DNA of 9,657 nucleotides from Cyanobacteria bacterium RUI128 (GTDB taxonomy: Bacteria; Cyanobacteriota; Vampirovibrionia; Gastranaerophilales; Gastranaerophilaceae): NCBI GenBank assembly GCA_024695725.1, contig JAILHQ010000111.1:1-9657 (forward strand), read 5' to 3'. The position numbers were made by a program, and so were the translations under genes. Below the pieces are notes generated by a model that did not search any database, had not been told where the DNA came from, and saw nothing but the letters and a program-made list of their open reading frames with translations. This document shows positions 1-7,023 of this stretch, piece by piece; the stretch's first letter is position 1; each line of letters opens with the position of its first letter.

Positions 1-1
1 T

Positions 2-841
2 ACCCAAACTCAGGAGGCAAAAAGACTCGGGCGTGACGGGTATGTTTCGTTGAAATTTGACTATCTTGTGACACCTGACGGAAGGCATATCCCGATAGAA
101 GGGGGGATGTCTTCAAAGATGCACCCTGTGAAGCAATTCGGGAAGATTGTAGCAACAGATGTCGGTTATACTGCTGTCGGCGGTGTTGCAGGCGGCTGGT
201 TTGCGCTCAATACGCTTGGATTGGAAGCTGCAATAGCATCTCATGGGTATACAATTGCGGGAGGTGCTGCAATTGGTGGCACAATAGGGCTTGTGATGTC
301 CCTTTACAGAAAAGGTAAAAATGCTCTCATTGCACCGGGCGATCAGATAAGAATAAAACTAAAAGCGCCGATAGAACTCCCTGTTTACAGAGATGAGGCT
401 CTTGTGATGGAGGAAATCGAATATCCGGGGTTTACCGTGCATATAACCAATCTTGAGTATGACAAGGATCCGTTCGGTGAACCTAATACAATAGTTTTGT
501 CGCTAAGAATAGAGAACCTTTCAGACAAAACCTTTGCCGGTATGGATATTAAGCTTACAAACGACTTACAGCAGGTCTTTTACCCTTCGCCATTAGGCGA
601 TACAAGTCTTATGTTTAAACAAATTCAACCGGGTGACAGAATAATCGGCAAAATGTCGTTCGCGGTAAATGATGTGAAAGGAATTTACTGGCTTTCCTTC
701 TGTGACAGAGCAACGAAAAAAGAACTTGCAAAGGTGTCACTTGATAATGCCTATAAAGGGGTGTCTGAAAGAACAAAAAAACGTAACGAAAAAATCAGAA
801 TGCGTAAACAAAATCTCTATCGTAAGAGAGAAGAAGTATAA
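2..841 (+). CDS. Unknown protein with glycine-rich hydrophobic segment and beta-rich C-terminal domain, 5'-truncated by the window
   Basis: I do not recognise the family. The frame is open from base 2 (TQTQEAKRLGRDGYVS, then the TTG at 50), so the first in-frame start candidate at 50 is probably internal and the true start lies left of the window. The AGGAGG at 12-17 is read as Gln-Glu-Ala codons and has no start at a suitable distance. Of 279 visible residues, about 22-34 carry a TPDGRxIPIEG motif. Residues 55-102 are Gly/Ala-rich and hydrophobic (repeated GG and GxxxG), like a glycine zipper or membrane-inserting hairpin. A 'PGD' strand motif follows. Residues 144-248 alternate beta-strand-like stretches (VLSLRIENLSDK, then QPGDR, then KMSFAV), resembling an Ig-like or DUF4352-type fold. 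The tail from 252 is Lys/Arg-rich. The stop codon lies inside the terminator hairpin. A cell-envelope role is inference only. Confidence 0.75.
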   Translation, partial: TQTQEAKRLGRDGYVSLKFDYLVTPDGRHIPIEGGMSSKMHPVKQFGKIVATDVGYTAVGGVAGGWFALNTLGLEAAIASHGYTIAGGAAIGGTIGLVMSLYRKGKNALIAPGDQIRIKLKAPIELPVYRDEALVMEEIEYPGFTVHITNLEYDKDPFGEPNTIVLSLRIENLSDKTFAGMDIKLTNDLQQVFYPSPLGDTSLMFKQIQPGDRIIGKMSFAVNDVKGIYWLSFCDRATKKELAKVSLDNAYKGVSERTKKRNEKIRMRKQNLYRKREEV

Positions 842-872
842 AAAAAGGATACCGAAGTATCCTTTTTTTATA
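837..872. terminator. Bidirectional intrinsic terminator
   Basis: A perfect 16-bp stem (837-852 with 857-872) encloses a 4-base loop, with seven As on the left and seven Ts on the right. It therefore works as a hairpin plus U-tract in both directions. It serves the convergent genes ending at 841 (+) and 888 (-) and contains the TAA stop of the first. The loop is CGAA on the + strand, so the minus-strand RNA has C(UUCG)G, an exceptionally stable tetraloop. Confidence 0.93.
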
Positions 873-887
873 TTATCGAAATAATGT

Positions 888-1256
888 TTATAACATATTC
901 TTTCTCATTTTTTCTTTAGCTCTGTCTAAAGATTTAAGACGTTTTTCTGATTGACTTACTTGTTTCTTTAAAGTCTTTCTTTCAGCTTTTACTGCTGTGT
1001 ATTGAGCATCAACATCAGCATATTTTGTTTTTAAATCTAACAACTGGTTTCTGATTTCAACCTGAGCATTATCAATTTGAAGAATAGCATTTTGGATATT
1101 TGAATTTCCAAGTGTTTCTTCTGCTGTTGCAGGTGCCTGAACCTGTGTTTGAGCTTTTGCGTCATTTGCAGTCAGCTTGATTGGTGTAAATGCTTCAGAA
1201 GCAAACGCACCGGATGATGCCAAAAGAATAATTGTTGTCAAAATTGTCTTTTTCAT
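888..1256 (-). CDS. Small exported coiled-coil protein
   Basis: The 122-residue product has a classic Sec signal peptide: MKK, a hydrophobic core at residues 5-15, then A17-F-A19 with predicted cleavage before Ser20. The mature part opens with a low-complexity Ala/Gln/Thr-rich linker (about 31-48). A long amphipathic helix rich in Lys, Gln, Glu and Leu (about 53-118) follows and looks like a coiled coil. There is no Cys after the signal, so it is not a lipoprotein, and no second membrane segment. It should be periplasmic or secreted. The length and helical design recall Skp/OmpH-type or other small periplasmic coiled coils, but no family motif is visible and no function can be assigned. The ATG at 1256 has a good Shine-Dalgarno (AGAGGG, 8 bases upstream). 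It lies downstream of the response regulator gene on the same strand, 101 bases away, so co-transcription is possible. It ends at the shared terminator at 837-872. Confidence 0.85.
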   Translation of the reverse strand: MKKTILTTIILLASSGAFASEAFTPIKLTANDAKAQTQVQAPATAEETLGNSNIQNAILQIDNAQVEIRNQLLDLKTKYADVDAQYTAVKAERKTLKKQVSQSEKRLKSLDRAKEKMRKNML

Positions 1257-1260
1257 TTTC

Positions 1261-1316
1261 TAAACCCTCTCTTATGAGTATAAACCCTTATGTATATTTT
1301 ATATTATTGGGGTTTA
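1261..1316. repeat. TAAACCC direct repeat and GGGTTTA inverted copy upstream of the coiled-coil gene
   Basis: TAAACCC occurs at 1261-1267 and 1281-1287, exactly 20 bases (about two helical turns) apart. An inverted GGGTTTA lies at 1310-1316. The first copy overlaps the Shine-Dalgarno of the coiled-coil gene. A tandem 7-mer, AATAGCC twice, follows at 1316-1329. On the minus strand a possible -10 (TATAAA, 1303-1298) lies between the arms, with a weak TTGGCT at 1324-1319 only 15 bases upstream. The element could be an operator or an RNA structure. Confidence 0.4.
1265..1270 (-). promoter_or_regulatory. Ribosome binding site of the coiled-coil protein gene
   Basis: AGAGGG on the minus strand lies 8 bases before the ATG at 1256. 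It is worth noting because most other genes in this window lack such a site. Its GGG belongs to a repeated GGGTTTA element (see 1261-1316). Confidence 0.7.
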
Positions 1317-1357
1317 ATAGCCAATAGCCCAAAGATAAAAATCATACATTTAGTGTA

Positions 1358-2059
1358 CTATATATTGAGTTTGTAACCGCCGCCGTAAATTGTTTCAATA
1401 TATTTTTTTTCGTCAGAAACTTTGTCGATTTTACTTCTTAAATGTCTGATATGAACTCTGATAGTTTCTATGTCATCGTCAGGCTCGTAGCCCCAAATGT
1501 CTTTTAATAACTTCTTAGACGAAACCATGTTTCCGTGGTTCTGGAACAATATGTAGAAGATTTCAAATTCTATCGGGGTAAGTTTTGCAGTTTTCTCATT
1601 GATTTTCACGCTGTAACTTTCAGGCAGCAGCGTAATCTCTCCACACACGAGCAATTCTTTTGTTGCCATTGATTCAGGTATTTTGTTTGCGCGTTTAAGC
1701 AGGGCTCTGACTCTTACCTTTAACTCTTCCATTTCGAACGGCTTAACTAGGTAATCGTCAACCCCTATGTCAAACCCCTTAACCTTGTCATTCAGCTGAG
1801 AAAGTGCAGTCAGCATCAAAATCGGAGTATCTTTTGTAGATTCGTTTTGTCTGATTCTTTGTGCAACCGTATAACCGTCAACTTCAGGCATCATAACATC
1901 AAGCACGATTAAGTCGGGAAGTTCCTGCTTTGCAACAGCAAACCCTGTTGTTCCGTCGTTTGCCTGTAATACCTGATAACCGCAAAGTTCAAGATTAACC
2001 TTTATCAATTCGTTAATTGCTATATCGTCATCAACTACTAAAATTTTGTTTTCTTTCAT
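1358..2059 (-). CDS. OmpR/PhoB-family response regulator, RpaA-like
   Basis: This 233-residue two-component regulator has an N-terminal receiver domain (about 4-120) and a C-terminal winged helix DNA-binding domain (about 135-232). The acidic pair is D10/D11 in ILVVDDD, the phosphoacceptor is D54 (IVLDVMMP), the switch Thr is T84 (LMLTA) and the conserved Lys is K106 (LVKPF). The winged-helix signatures are LTPIEFEIF (160-168), LLKDIWGYEPDDDIETIRVH (184-203) and the wing YGGGYKL (225-231). The INLEL/CGYQV region, the RVRALLKRA-xx-IPE linker and the DDDIETIRVHxRHLR helix agree closely with my memory of cyanobacterial RpaA (circadian and redox output regulator) and less well with RpaB. No histidine kinase is encoded in the window, so its partner is elsewhere. 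It is divergent from dnaE (94 bases between starts). No Shine-Dalgarno precedes the ATG, and a TATACT -10 lies just 11 bases upstream. The regulator assignment is secure; RpaA orthology is a recollection-based inference. Confidence 0.95.
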   Translation of the reverse strand: MKENKILVVDDDIAINELIKVNLELCGYQVLQANDGTTGFAVAKQELPDLIVLDVMMPEVDGYTVAQRIRQNESTKDTPILMLTALSQLNDKVKGFDIGVDDYLVKPFEMEELKVRVRALLKRANKIPESMATKELLVCGEITLLPESYSVKINEKTAKLTPIEFEIFYILFQNHGNMVSSKKLLKDIWGYEPDDDIETIRVHIRHLRSKIDKVSDEKKYIETIYGGGYKLNI

Positions 2060-2070
2060 ACAAGTATTTT

Positions 2071-2105
2071 AGTATAAAGATACCTGTTATGTAACGCTTT
2101 ATAAT
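2071..2105 (-). promoter_or_regulatory. Promoter of the response regulator gene with a possible HLR1-like site
   Basis: On the minus strand TATACT (2076-2071) makes a -10 that would start transcription around 2064, leaving a leader of about 5 bases. No convincing -35 is seen. Just upstream, GTTACATA (2095-2088) fits the HLR1 half-site (G/T)TTACA(T/A)(T/A) fully. It is preceded after 2 bases by ATTATAAA (2105-2098), a 6-of-8 match in direct-repeat phase. This position is consistent with autoregulation. Confidence 0.4.
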
Positions 2106-2114
2106 AAATAAAAT

Positions 2115-2153
2115 TTTACAAACAGAAATATTTATATGTGATAGATTATATAT
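2115..2153 (+). promoter_or_regulatory. dnaE promoter, apparently leaderless
   Basis: An extended -10, TG-A-TAGATT (2139-2147), ends so that position +1 would be 2154, the A of the dnaE ATG. TTTACA at 2115-2120 is the nearest -35-like hexamer, but its spacing of 21 is long. A second candidate -10, TATAAT at 2100-2105, would give a leader of about 42 bases. No purine-rich Shine-Dalgarno occurs before the ATG in either case. Confidence 0.45.
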
Positions 2154-5100
2154 ATGGCAAAATTTATTCCACTTCACATTCACACAGAATATTCATTGTT
2201 AGACGGGGCGATAAGGGTAAATGACTTGGTTGATTTCGCCGCTGAAAATGATATGCCTGCAATTGCAATCACTGATCACGGTGTTATGTATTCTGCAATC
2301 GAGTTCTATGAATACGCCGAAAAGAAGAACATAAAACCTCTTGTCGGTTGTGAGTTTTATGTTCATGACGGTGATATTCACATACAGGACCCGCATGACA
2401 ATCCTTTGTATCACTTGATTTTGATTGCAAAAAATACAAAAGGGTATATGAACCTTATTAAGCTTGTTTCAACAGCGTGGTGTGAAGGGAAGTATCGTAA
2501 GCCGCGTATAAATTGGGAACTTATAGAAAAACATCACGAAGGTCTTATATGTTGTTCTGCCTGTCTTGCAGGAGAACTTCTTCAAAATCTGTTAAATGGT
2601 GATAAAGAAAAAGCAAAAGCAGTAGCACAACAGTACAAAGATTTATTTGGTGATGACTACTATATTGAGCTGCAGGATCACGGAATTGAAGATCAAAAGA
2701 AAACAAATCCTGACTTGATAGAAATTGCAAGAGAACTCGGTATAAAGATGGTTATAACCAATGACTCACACTATCTGCGTAAAGAAGATGCAGATATGCA
2801 TGACACATTGTTATGTTTAAACACCAACTCTGATAAGGATGATCCTAATCGTTTCCATTTTGCTAATAATGAGTTTTACATAAAAACAAAAGACGAAATG
2901 CGTGATGCCTTCAAATGGATGGATGCGGAAACGTTTGAAGAATGTGTGAAAAATACGGAAGAAGTTGCAAATAAGTGTGATTTACATATTAAACTTCACG
3001 ATGCCCCGCTGCCTTACTATGAAGTGCCGAAAGGTTACACTACGGAAACTTATCTTAATCATCTTGTGATGGAAGGGTTAAAGAAAAGGTATGGTGAAAA
3101 TCCGCCTGATTCAATATACGAACGTGCGAAATATGAGTTGGGTGTAATAGAAAAAATGGGATTCCCTGCATATTTTCTTATAACTTGGGATTTTATAAAT
3201 TTTGCAAAAACTCACGATATTCCTGTCGGCCCGGGACGTGGTTCGGCAGCAGGTTCAATTGTCGCGTATGCATTGGGGATTACAGATATTGACCCAATCT
3301 TCCATAAACTGTTGTTTGAAAGATTTTTGAATCCTGAACGTTATACAATGCCCGATATTGATATCGACTTTTGTATAGAACGCCGAGGGGAAGTTATTGA
3401 CTATGTTGTAAATAAGTATGGTGAGGACAAAGTTTGTCAGATTATAACCTTTATGACGTATGCCCCAAAGGCGGCATTTAAAGGGGTCGGTCGTATATTG
3501 AGAGTCCCGTTCCAGGAAAGTAACCGCCTGACAGCTCTTATTGACCCTGCAATAGAAATGGCAAAAATCAATAATGACAAAGCTGAATGGTTAAAAGATG
3601 CTATAACGGCTGAAGGCTCAGAGTTGAAGAAGTTGTATGATGAGGATTACATAACTCATACTGAAGACGGCAAAGAAATAAGTTTTAAACGCTGGGTAGA
3701 TTTAGCTTGTGCTATTGAGGGGCTTAAAAATGGTACGGGTACTCACGCTGCGGGTGTAATTATTGCCCATGACCCTCTTGATACAATACTGCCTGTTCAG
3801 CCGTCAAAAGACGGAATCGTTCAGACAGGTTATCCGAAGCACGAGGCAACAGAGGTCTTAGACCTTTTGAAGATGGACTTCCTTGGACTTCGTAACCTTA
3901 CAATGATTACCAAAACCGTTAAAATGGTCGAAAAATACAGAGGGGAAAAAATTGATATAAATCATATTCCGCTTGATGATAAGCCGACCTATGATATGTT
4001 GTCCAAAGGTGAAACTATAGGTGTATTCCAGTTGGAATCTCAGGGGATGATTAACCTTGTAAAAAAATTAAAACCTGACGTTTTTGAAGATTTGGGTGCG
4101 CTTGTTGCTCTCTTCCGTCCGGGGCCATTGGGCTCAGGTATGGTCGATGATTTTGTCGCCCGTAAACATGGAGAACAGGAAGTTACCTATGCTCACCCTG
4201 ACCTGGAACCTGTGCTTAAGGATACGTACGGAACAATTGTTTACCAAGAGCAGATTATGCAGGTTTTTCAAATTCTTGCTGATTACTCACTCGGTCAAGC
4301 TGACCAGGTACGTCGTATGATGGGTAAAAAAGACAAAAAGGCAATGGAAGAGCAGGAGGGCAAATTCATTGAAGCTTCTGCAAAGCATGGTATGACAAAA
4401 GATGGTGCGGAAAAATTGTTTAACCAGATTCTTGCCTTCGCATCTTATTGTTTCAACAGGGCACACTCTGCTGCGTACGCATTTGTTGCATATCAGACAG
4501 CGTATCTGAAATGTCATTATCCGGTTGAGTATCTATCGGCACTGCTTTCAAGTGTAGCCGACAGAAAAGATCAGACTCAGTTGTATATAGAAGAGGCTCA
4601 GAAGTTTGGTATAAATGTACTTCCTCCTGATGTTAATAAATCATATCTTGAGTATGCCCCTGACGGCAACAATATCCGTTTTGGTATGGCGGCAATTAAG
4701 GGTGTTGGAGAAAACGTAGTAAATGCGATTATAGCAGAGCGTGAAGCTAACGGCGATTTTAAGAATATATTTGATTTCTGCAAGAGATTAGATCAGAAAT
4801 ATGTAAACAAAAAATCTCTGGAAGGGCTTATTAAATCGGGCGCTTTTGCCAATATAGAAAAAAGCCGTAAGCAGTTATTAGATAATCTTGAATATATTTT
4901 GAGTGCGACATCAAAAGCATCAAAAGAAAAAGAGATGGGACAGGTAAGCTTATTTGCTATGGCTGATGATAGTGAGTTCGAGGATGTGCAGTATAAATTA
5001 TCGGGAACAGAGGCTGAGTATCCTGATAAAATAATTCAGCAGTTCGAAAAAGAATATTTGGGATTTTATGTCACGTCGCATCCATTGGATACAATCAGAC

Positions 5101-5729
5101 AGAACCTCCCATTCTTAAGAAATCAGAATATATCAGATTTGAAAAATATGCCAGATTATAACACTCTTAAATTTTCTAAGCAGGATACAAGAAAAGCAAT
5201 GGCAACTATTTGCGGTCTGGTTACATCATCAAGAATAAGACCTACCCAAAAAGATCCTACCAGATTTGTTATGTCGGGTACGATTGAAGATTTAACAGAT
5301 AAAATAGAAGTTGTCGGTTTTGGGGATACCGTAAGAGATTATGGAAGTTTTCTTGTTCCTGAAAATAAGGTAATCATATCAGGTAAGGTTCAGCAGAAAG
5401 AAGAAAATGATGTAAAAACAACAACTTTGATAATTGATGCCATTAAGCCGGTTGAAAATACGAATATTTTAACTATTTCGCTTAACGATGAATTTAAGTT
5501 TGAAGAGCTGTGTCTGCTAAAAGATGTGTTAGCAAGTCATCACGGTTCGGACCCTGTTATGTTCAAACTTCCTGATGAGGACGATAAATTACTTACGGGT
5601 TCTACCTTCTGGGTTGATGCGAAGAACGATTTATGTAATGAACTCTCAAAAAGTTTTAAAGACCGTATTACTATTTCCATTAAATCAATGGATGAGCACT
5701 GTGACGAAGCAGAAGGGGAAATGGTGTAG
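2154..5729 (+). CDS. dnaE: DNA polymerase III subunit alpha
   Basis: This is the catalytic subunit of the replicative DNA polymerase III holoenzyme. Its 1191 residues are usual for DnaE1-type alpha. Order: PHP domain (about 1-210), with HIHTEYSLLDG at 8-18, TDHG at 40-43, GCEFY at 65-69 and NDSH at 203-206; polymerase core, with VGPGRGSAAGS at 358-368; catalytic aspartates D401 and D403 in PDIDIDF and D575 in KMDFLGLRNL; the fingers motif CFNRAHSAAYA at 766-776; helix-hairpin-helix FGMAAIKGVGE at 843-853; a beta-clamp binding motif QVSLF at 930-934; and an OB-fold at about 1016-1085. D401/D403 have the same numbers as in E. coli. The PHP metal ligands look retained, as in alphas with intrinsic 3'-5' exonuclease activity. 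The site where cyanobacterial DnaE is split by an intein (Y765/C766) is uninterrupted. The ATG has no Shine-Dalgarno. The gene converges with the phospholipase gene, one base between stop codons. Confidence 0.98.
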   Translation: MAKFIPLHIHTEYSLLDGAIRVNDLVDFAAENDMPAIAITDHGVMYSAIEFYEYAEKKNIKPLVGCEFYVHDGDIHIQDPHDNPLYHLILIAKNTKGYMNLIKLVSTAWCEGKYRKPRINWELIEKHHEGLICCSACLAGELLQNLLNGDKEKAKAVAQQYKDLFGDDYYIELQDHGIEDQKKTNPDLIEIARELGIKMVITNDSHYLRKEDADMHDTLLCLNTNSDKDDPNRFHFANNEFYIKTKDEMRDAFKWMDAETFEECVKNTEEVANKCDLHIKLHDAPLPYYEVPKGYTTETYLNHLVMEGLKKRYGENPPDSIYERAKYELGVIEKMGFPAYFLITWDFINFAKTHDIPVGPGRGSAAGSIVAYALGITDIDPIFHKLLFERFLNPERYTMPDIDIDFCIERRGEVIDYVVNKYGEDKVCQIITFMTYAPKAAFKGVGRILRVPFQESNRLTALIDPAIEMAKINNDKAEWLKDAITAEGSELKKLYDEDYITHTEDGKEISFKRWVDLACAIEGLKNGTGTHAAGVIIAHDPLDTILPVQPSKDGIVQTGYPKHEATEVLDLLKMDFLGLRNLTMITKTVKMVEKYRGEKIDINHIPLDDKPTYDMLSKGETIGVFQLESQGMINLVKKLKPDVFEDLGALVALFRPGPLGSGMVDDFVARKHGEQEVTYAHPDLEPVLKDTYGTIVYQEQIMQVFQILADYSLGQADQVRRMMGKKDKKAMEEQEGKFIEASAKHGMTKDGAEKLFNQILAFASYCFNRAHSAAYAFVAYQTAYLKCHYPVEYLSALLSSVADRKDQTQLYIEEAQKFGINVLPPDVNKSYLEYAPDGNNIRFGMAAIKGVGENVVNAIIAEREANGDFKNIFDFCKRLDQKYVNKKSLEGLIKSGAFANIEKSRKQLLDNLEYILSATSKASKEKEMGQVSLFAMADDSEFEDVQYKLSGTEAEYPDKIIQQFEKEYLGFYVTSHPLDTIRQNLPFLRNQNISDLKNMPDYNTLKFSKQDTRKAMATICGLVTSSRIRPTQKDPTRFVMSGTIEDLTDKIEVVGFGDTVRDYGSFLVPENKVIISGKVQQKEENDVKTTTLIIDAIKPVENTNILTISLNDEFKFEELCLLKDVLASHHGSDPVMFKLPDEDDKLLTGSTFWVDAKNDLCNELSKSFKDRITISIKSMDEHCDEAEGEMV

Positions 5730-5730
5730 A

Positions 5731-6927
5731 TTATCTTACGGTGTTGATATATTCAACTAACTCATCTCTTTTTGCCTGAATAACCTTTTTGATTATATCT
5801 GCCGTATCAACATATTTGGTTCTGTCTTCGAATTTTTTACCCCTTAGCCATGAGTATTTCTTCGGTGCAGAGAGAATATCATTCTTCAGGGTCCACAGGC
5901 TTTCAAAGACGTCTGAGTCTATAAATTTGTAGGCATCAGACATAAAAAGGAACAGGTCTTTCAGAATATCTGTTGATTCTTTTATATTGTTGTATTTCAG
6001 GGCTCTTATTAGTTTTTCAACGTATGTAATCATTACGTCGTAAAAATTAACTATTCTAATCTTTTTGCTGACACAATCTTCTGTCAGGTACTTCATTGAA
6101 TCGTTATATCCTCGGTCAATAAGCTCTTTTCTTGCTTCGTCAGGCATATTGAAGTTTATGACAACAGTGTCCCCTGTGTTAATTTTCACATAGTCGAATT
6201 TATCGTTCTCCCCGAATACATCCATAATAAAGTCTGTTGATGCTGAGGTCATACAGCTATAGATTGAGTTTATAAAATCAAGCGGATTGCTTTCTTTTTC
6301 AACAGTGTCCCCTTCCAGTCTGAATTCAAGAACTCTTGAATCGGGTGCGTTTATGTTTTTTGATAATCTCCAAAGGGGGATTCCTTTCAGAAGATCTCCG
6401 TCAACGAGTCTGTTATCGTCCATTTCTACAGGCGGCATGAGTCCCGGCATACTGCATGAAATTCTTATTGCGTTGGCTATTTCAAACTCAGGAGTTTCAA
6501 AGTTTGAAAACTCTACACAGCAGAACTTGTTCAGGTCAGTTGTAATAATAACAAGATTTTTTGACAACATACCAAAGGTTACCGGTTTGTTTTCACCCTT
6601 CTTGTAGTCGTTGCCGTAGAATTTCTTTTCTATGGCCTCTCTGACCCAGTCGGTGTAAACGTTTCCTTTGCTTATCGCAAACTCTGTGTTGATGCCAAAC
6701 TTGATGTCTTTGAAGAGTTCAAAGTTTACCTGCATAAGCAGGTCCTTTAATTCGTCAGCATTATAGCCGACAGCTAACAGCGCGGCAACAAGAGCGCCAA
6801 CGGATGAGCCTGCATATGTTTTGACGTTGATGTTAAGTTCTTTCATGGCCTTAATTGCGCCGACATAAGCAAGTCCTCTTACGGCTCCTCCTCCGAATAT
6901 GCATGTGTATGAACCTTTCATGACCAT
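5731..6927 (-). CDS. Patatin-like phospholipase
   Basis: This is a serine acyl hydrolase of the patatin/RssA-like family, expected to cleave acyl groups from phospholipids or related lipids. The oxyanion-hole loop GGGAVRG is at 12-18. The nucleophile S42 sits in G-S-S-V-G (40-44). The catalytic Asp is D176 in VDGDLL, giving the Ser-Asp dyad. The patatin domain ends near residue 210. The remaining roughly 190 residues of this 398-residue protein are mainly helical and charged, with no motif I recognise; they may form a regulatory or oligomerisation region. No signal peptide is present, so it is probably cytosolic or peripheral on the membrane. The start is 6927 or the in-frame Met at 6921; neither has a Shine-Dalgarno, and the -10 at 6939-6934 favours 6927. 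Its 3' end abuts dnaE without a visible terminator. The physiological substrate cannot be read from the sequence. Confidence 0.93.
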   Translation of the reverse strand: MVMKGSYTCIFGGGAVRGLAYVGAIKAMKELNINVKTYAGSSVGALVAALLAVGYNADELKDLLMQVNFELFKDIKFGINTEFAISKGNVYTDWVREAIEKKFYGNDYKKGENKPVTFGMLSKNLVIITTDLNKFCCVEFSNFETPEFEIANAIRISCSMPGLMPPVEMDDNRLVDGDLLKGIPLWRLSKNINAPDSRVLEFRLEGDTVEKESNPLDFINSIYSCMTSASTDFIMDVFGENDKFDYVKINTGDTVVINFNMPDEARKELIDRGYNDSMKYLTEDCVSKKIRIVNFYDVMITYVEKLIRALKYNNIKESTDILKDLFLFMSDAYKFIDSDVFESLWTLKNDILSAPKKYSWLRGKKFEDRTKYVDTADIIKKVIQAKRDELVEYINTVR

Positions 6928-6933
6928 ATATAT

Positions 6934-6939
6934 ATTATA
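6934..6939 (-). promoter_or_regulatory. Consensus -10 of the patatin-like gene, leaderless geometry
   Basis: A perfect TATAAT on the minus strand ends at 6934. Counting its last T as -7 places +1 at 6927, the A of the ATG. No -35 with 16-18 spacing is convincing. There is no Shine-Dalgarno between it and the start. Confidence 0.55.
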
Positions 6940-6997
6940 TCTAAAACCTGTGAAATTGGCATTGTCTTTATTATTTCAATGTGAATTATTTTATAAT

Positions 6998-7023
6998 TTC
7001 AAATTTAAAATAAACTATTTGAA
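6998..7023. repeat. Inverted repeat in the phospholipase/TPR divergent promoter region
   Basis: TTCAAAT (6998-7004) and ATTTGAA (7017-7023) form a perfect 7-bp dyad with 12 bases between the arms. It lies immediately upstream of the TATAAT at 7029-7034, overlapping where a -35 would be. This is a plausible operator, but such AT-rich dyads also arise by chance. Confidence 0.35.

Noticed and set aside
50..52. TTG at 50 as the true start of the first gene
   Set aside because: The frame is open to the window edge with plausible coding sequence upstream and no ribosome binding site at proper spacing.
702..884. 60-codon frame overlapping the end of the first gene and the terminator
   Set aside because: Runs through the terminator hairpin and is composed of shifted codons of the first gene.
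4084..4320. 78-codon + strand frame inside dnaE, and similar frames at 2199-2414, 2545-2730, 4287-4517 and 4598-4783 on the minus strand
   Set aside because: Overlapping frames within conserved DnaE coding sequence; no family features.
6287..6607. 106-codon + strand frame inside the phospholipase gene
   Set aside because: Antisense shadow of a well-supported catalytic domain, without a promoter or ribosome binding site.
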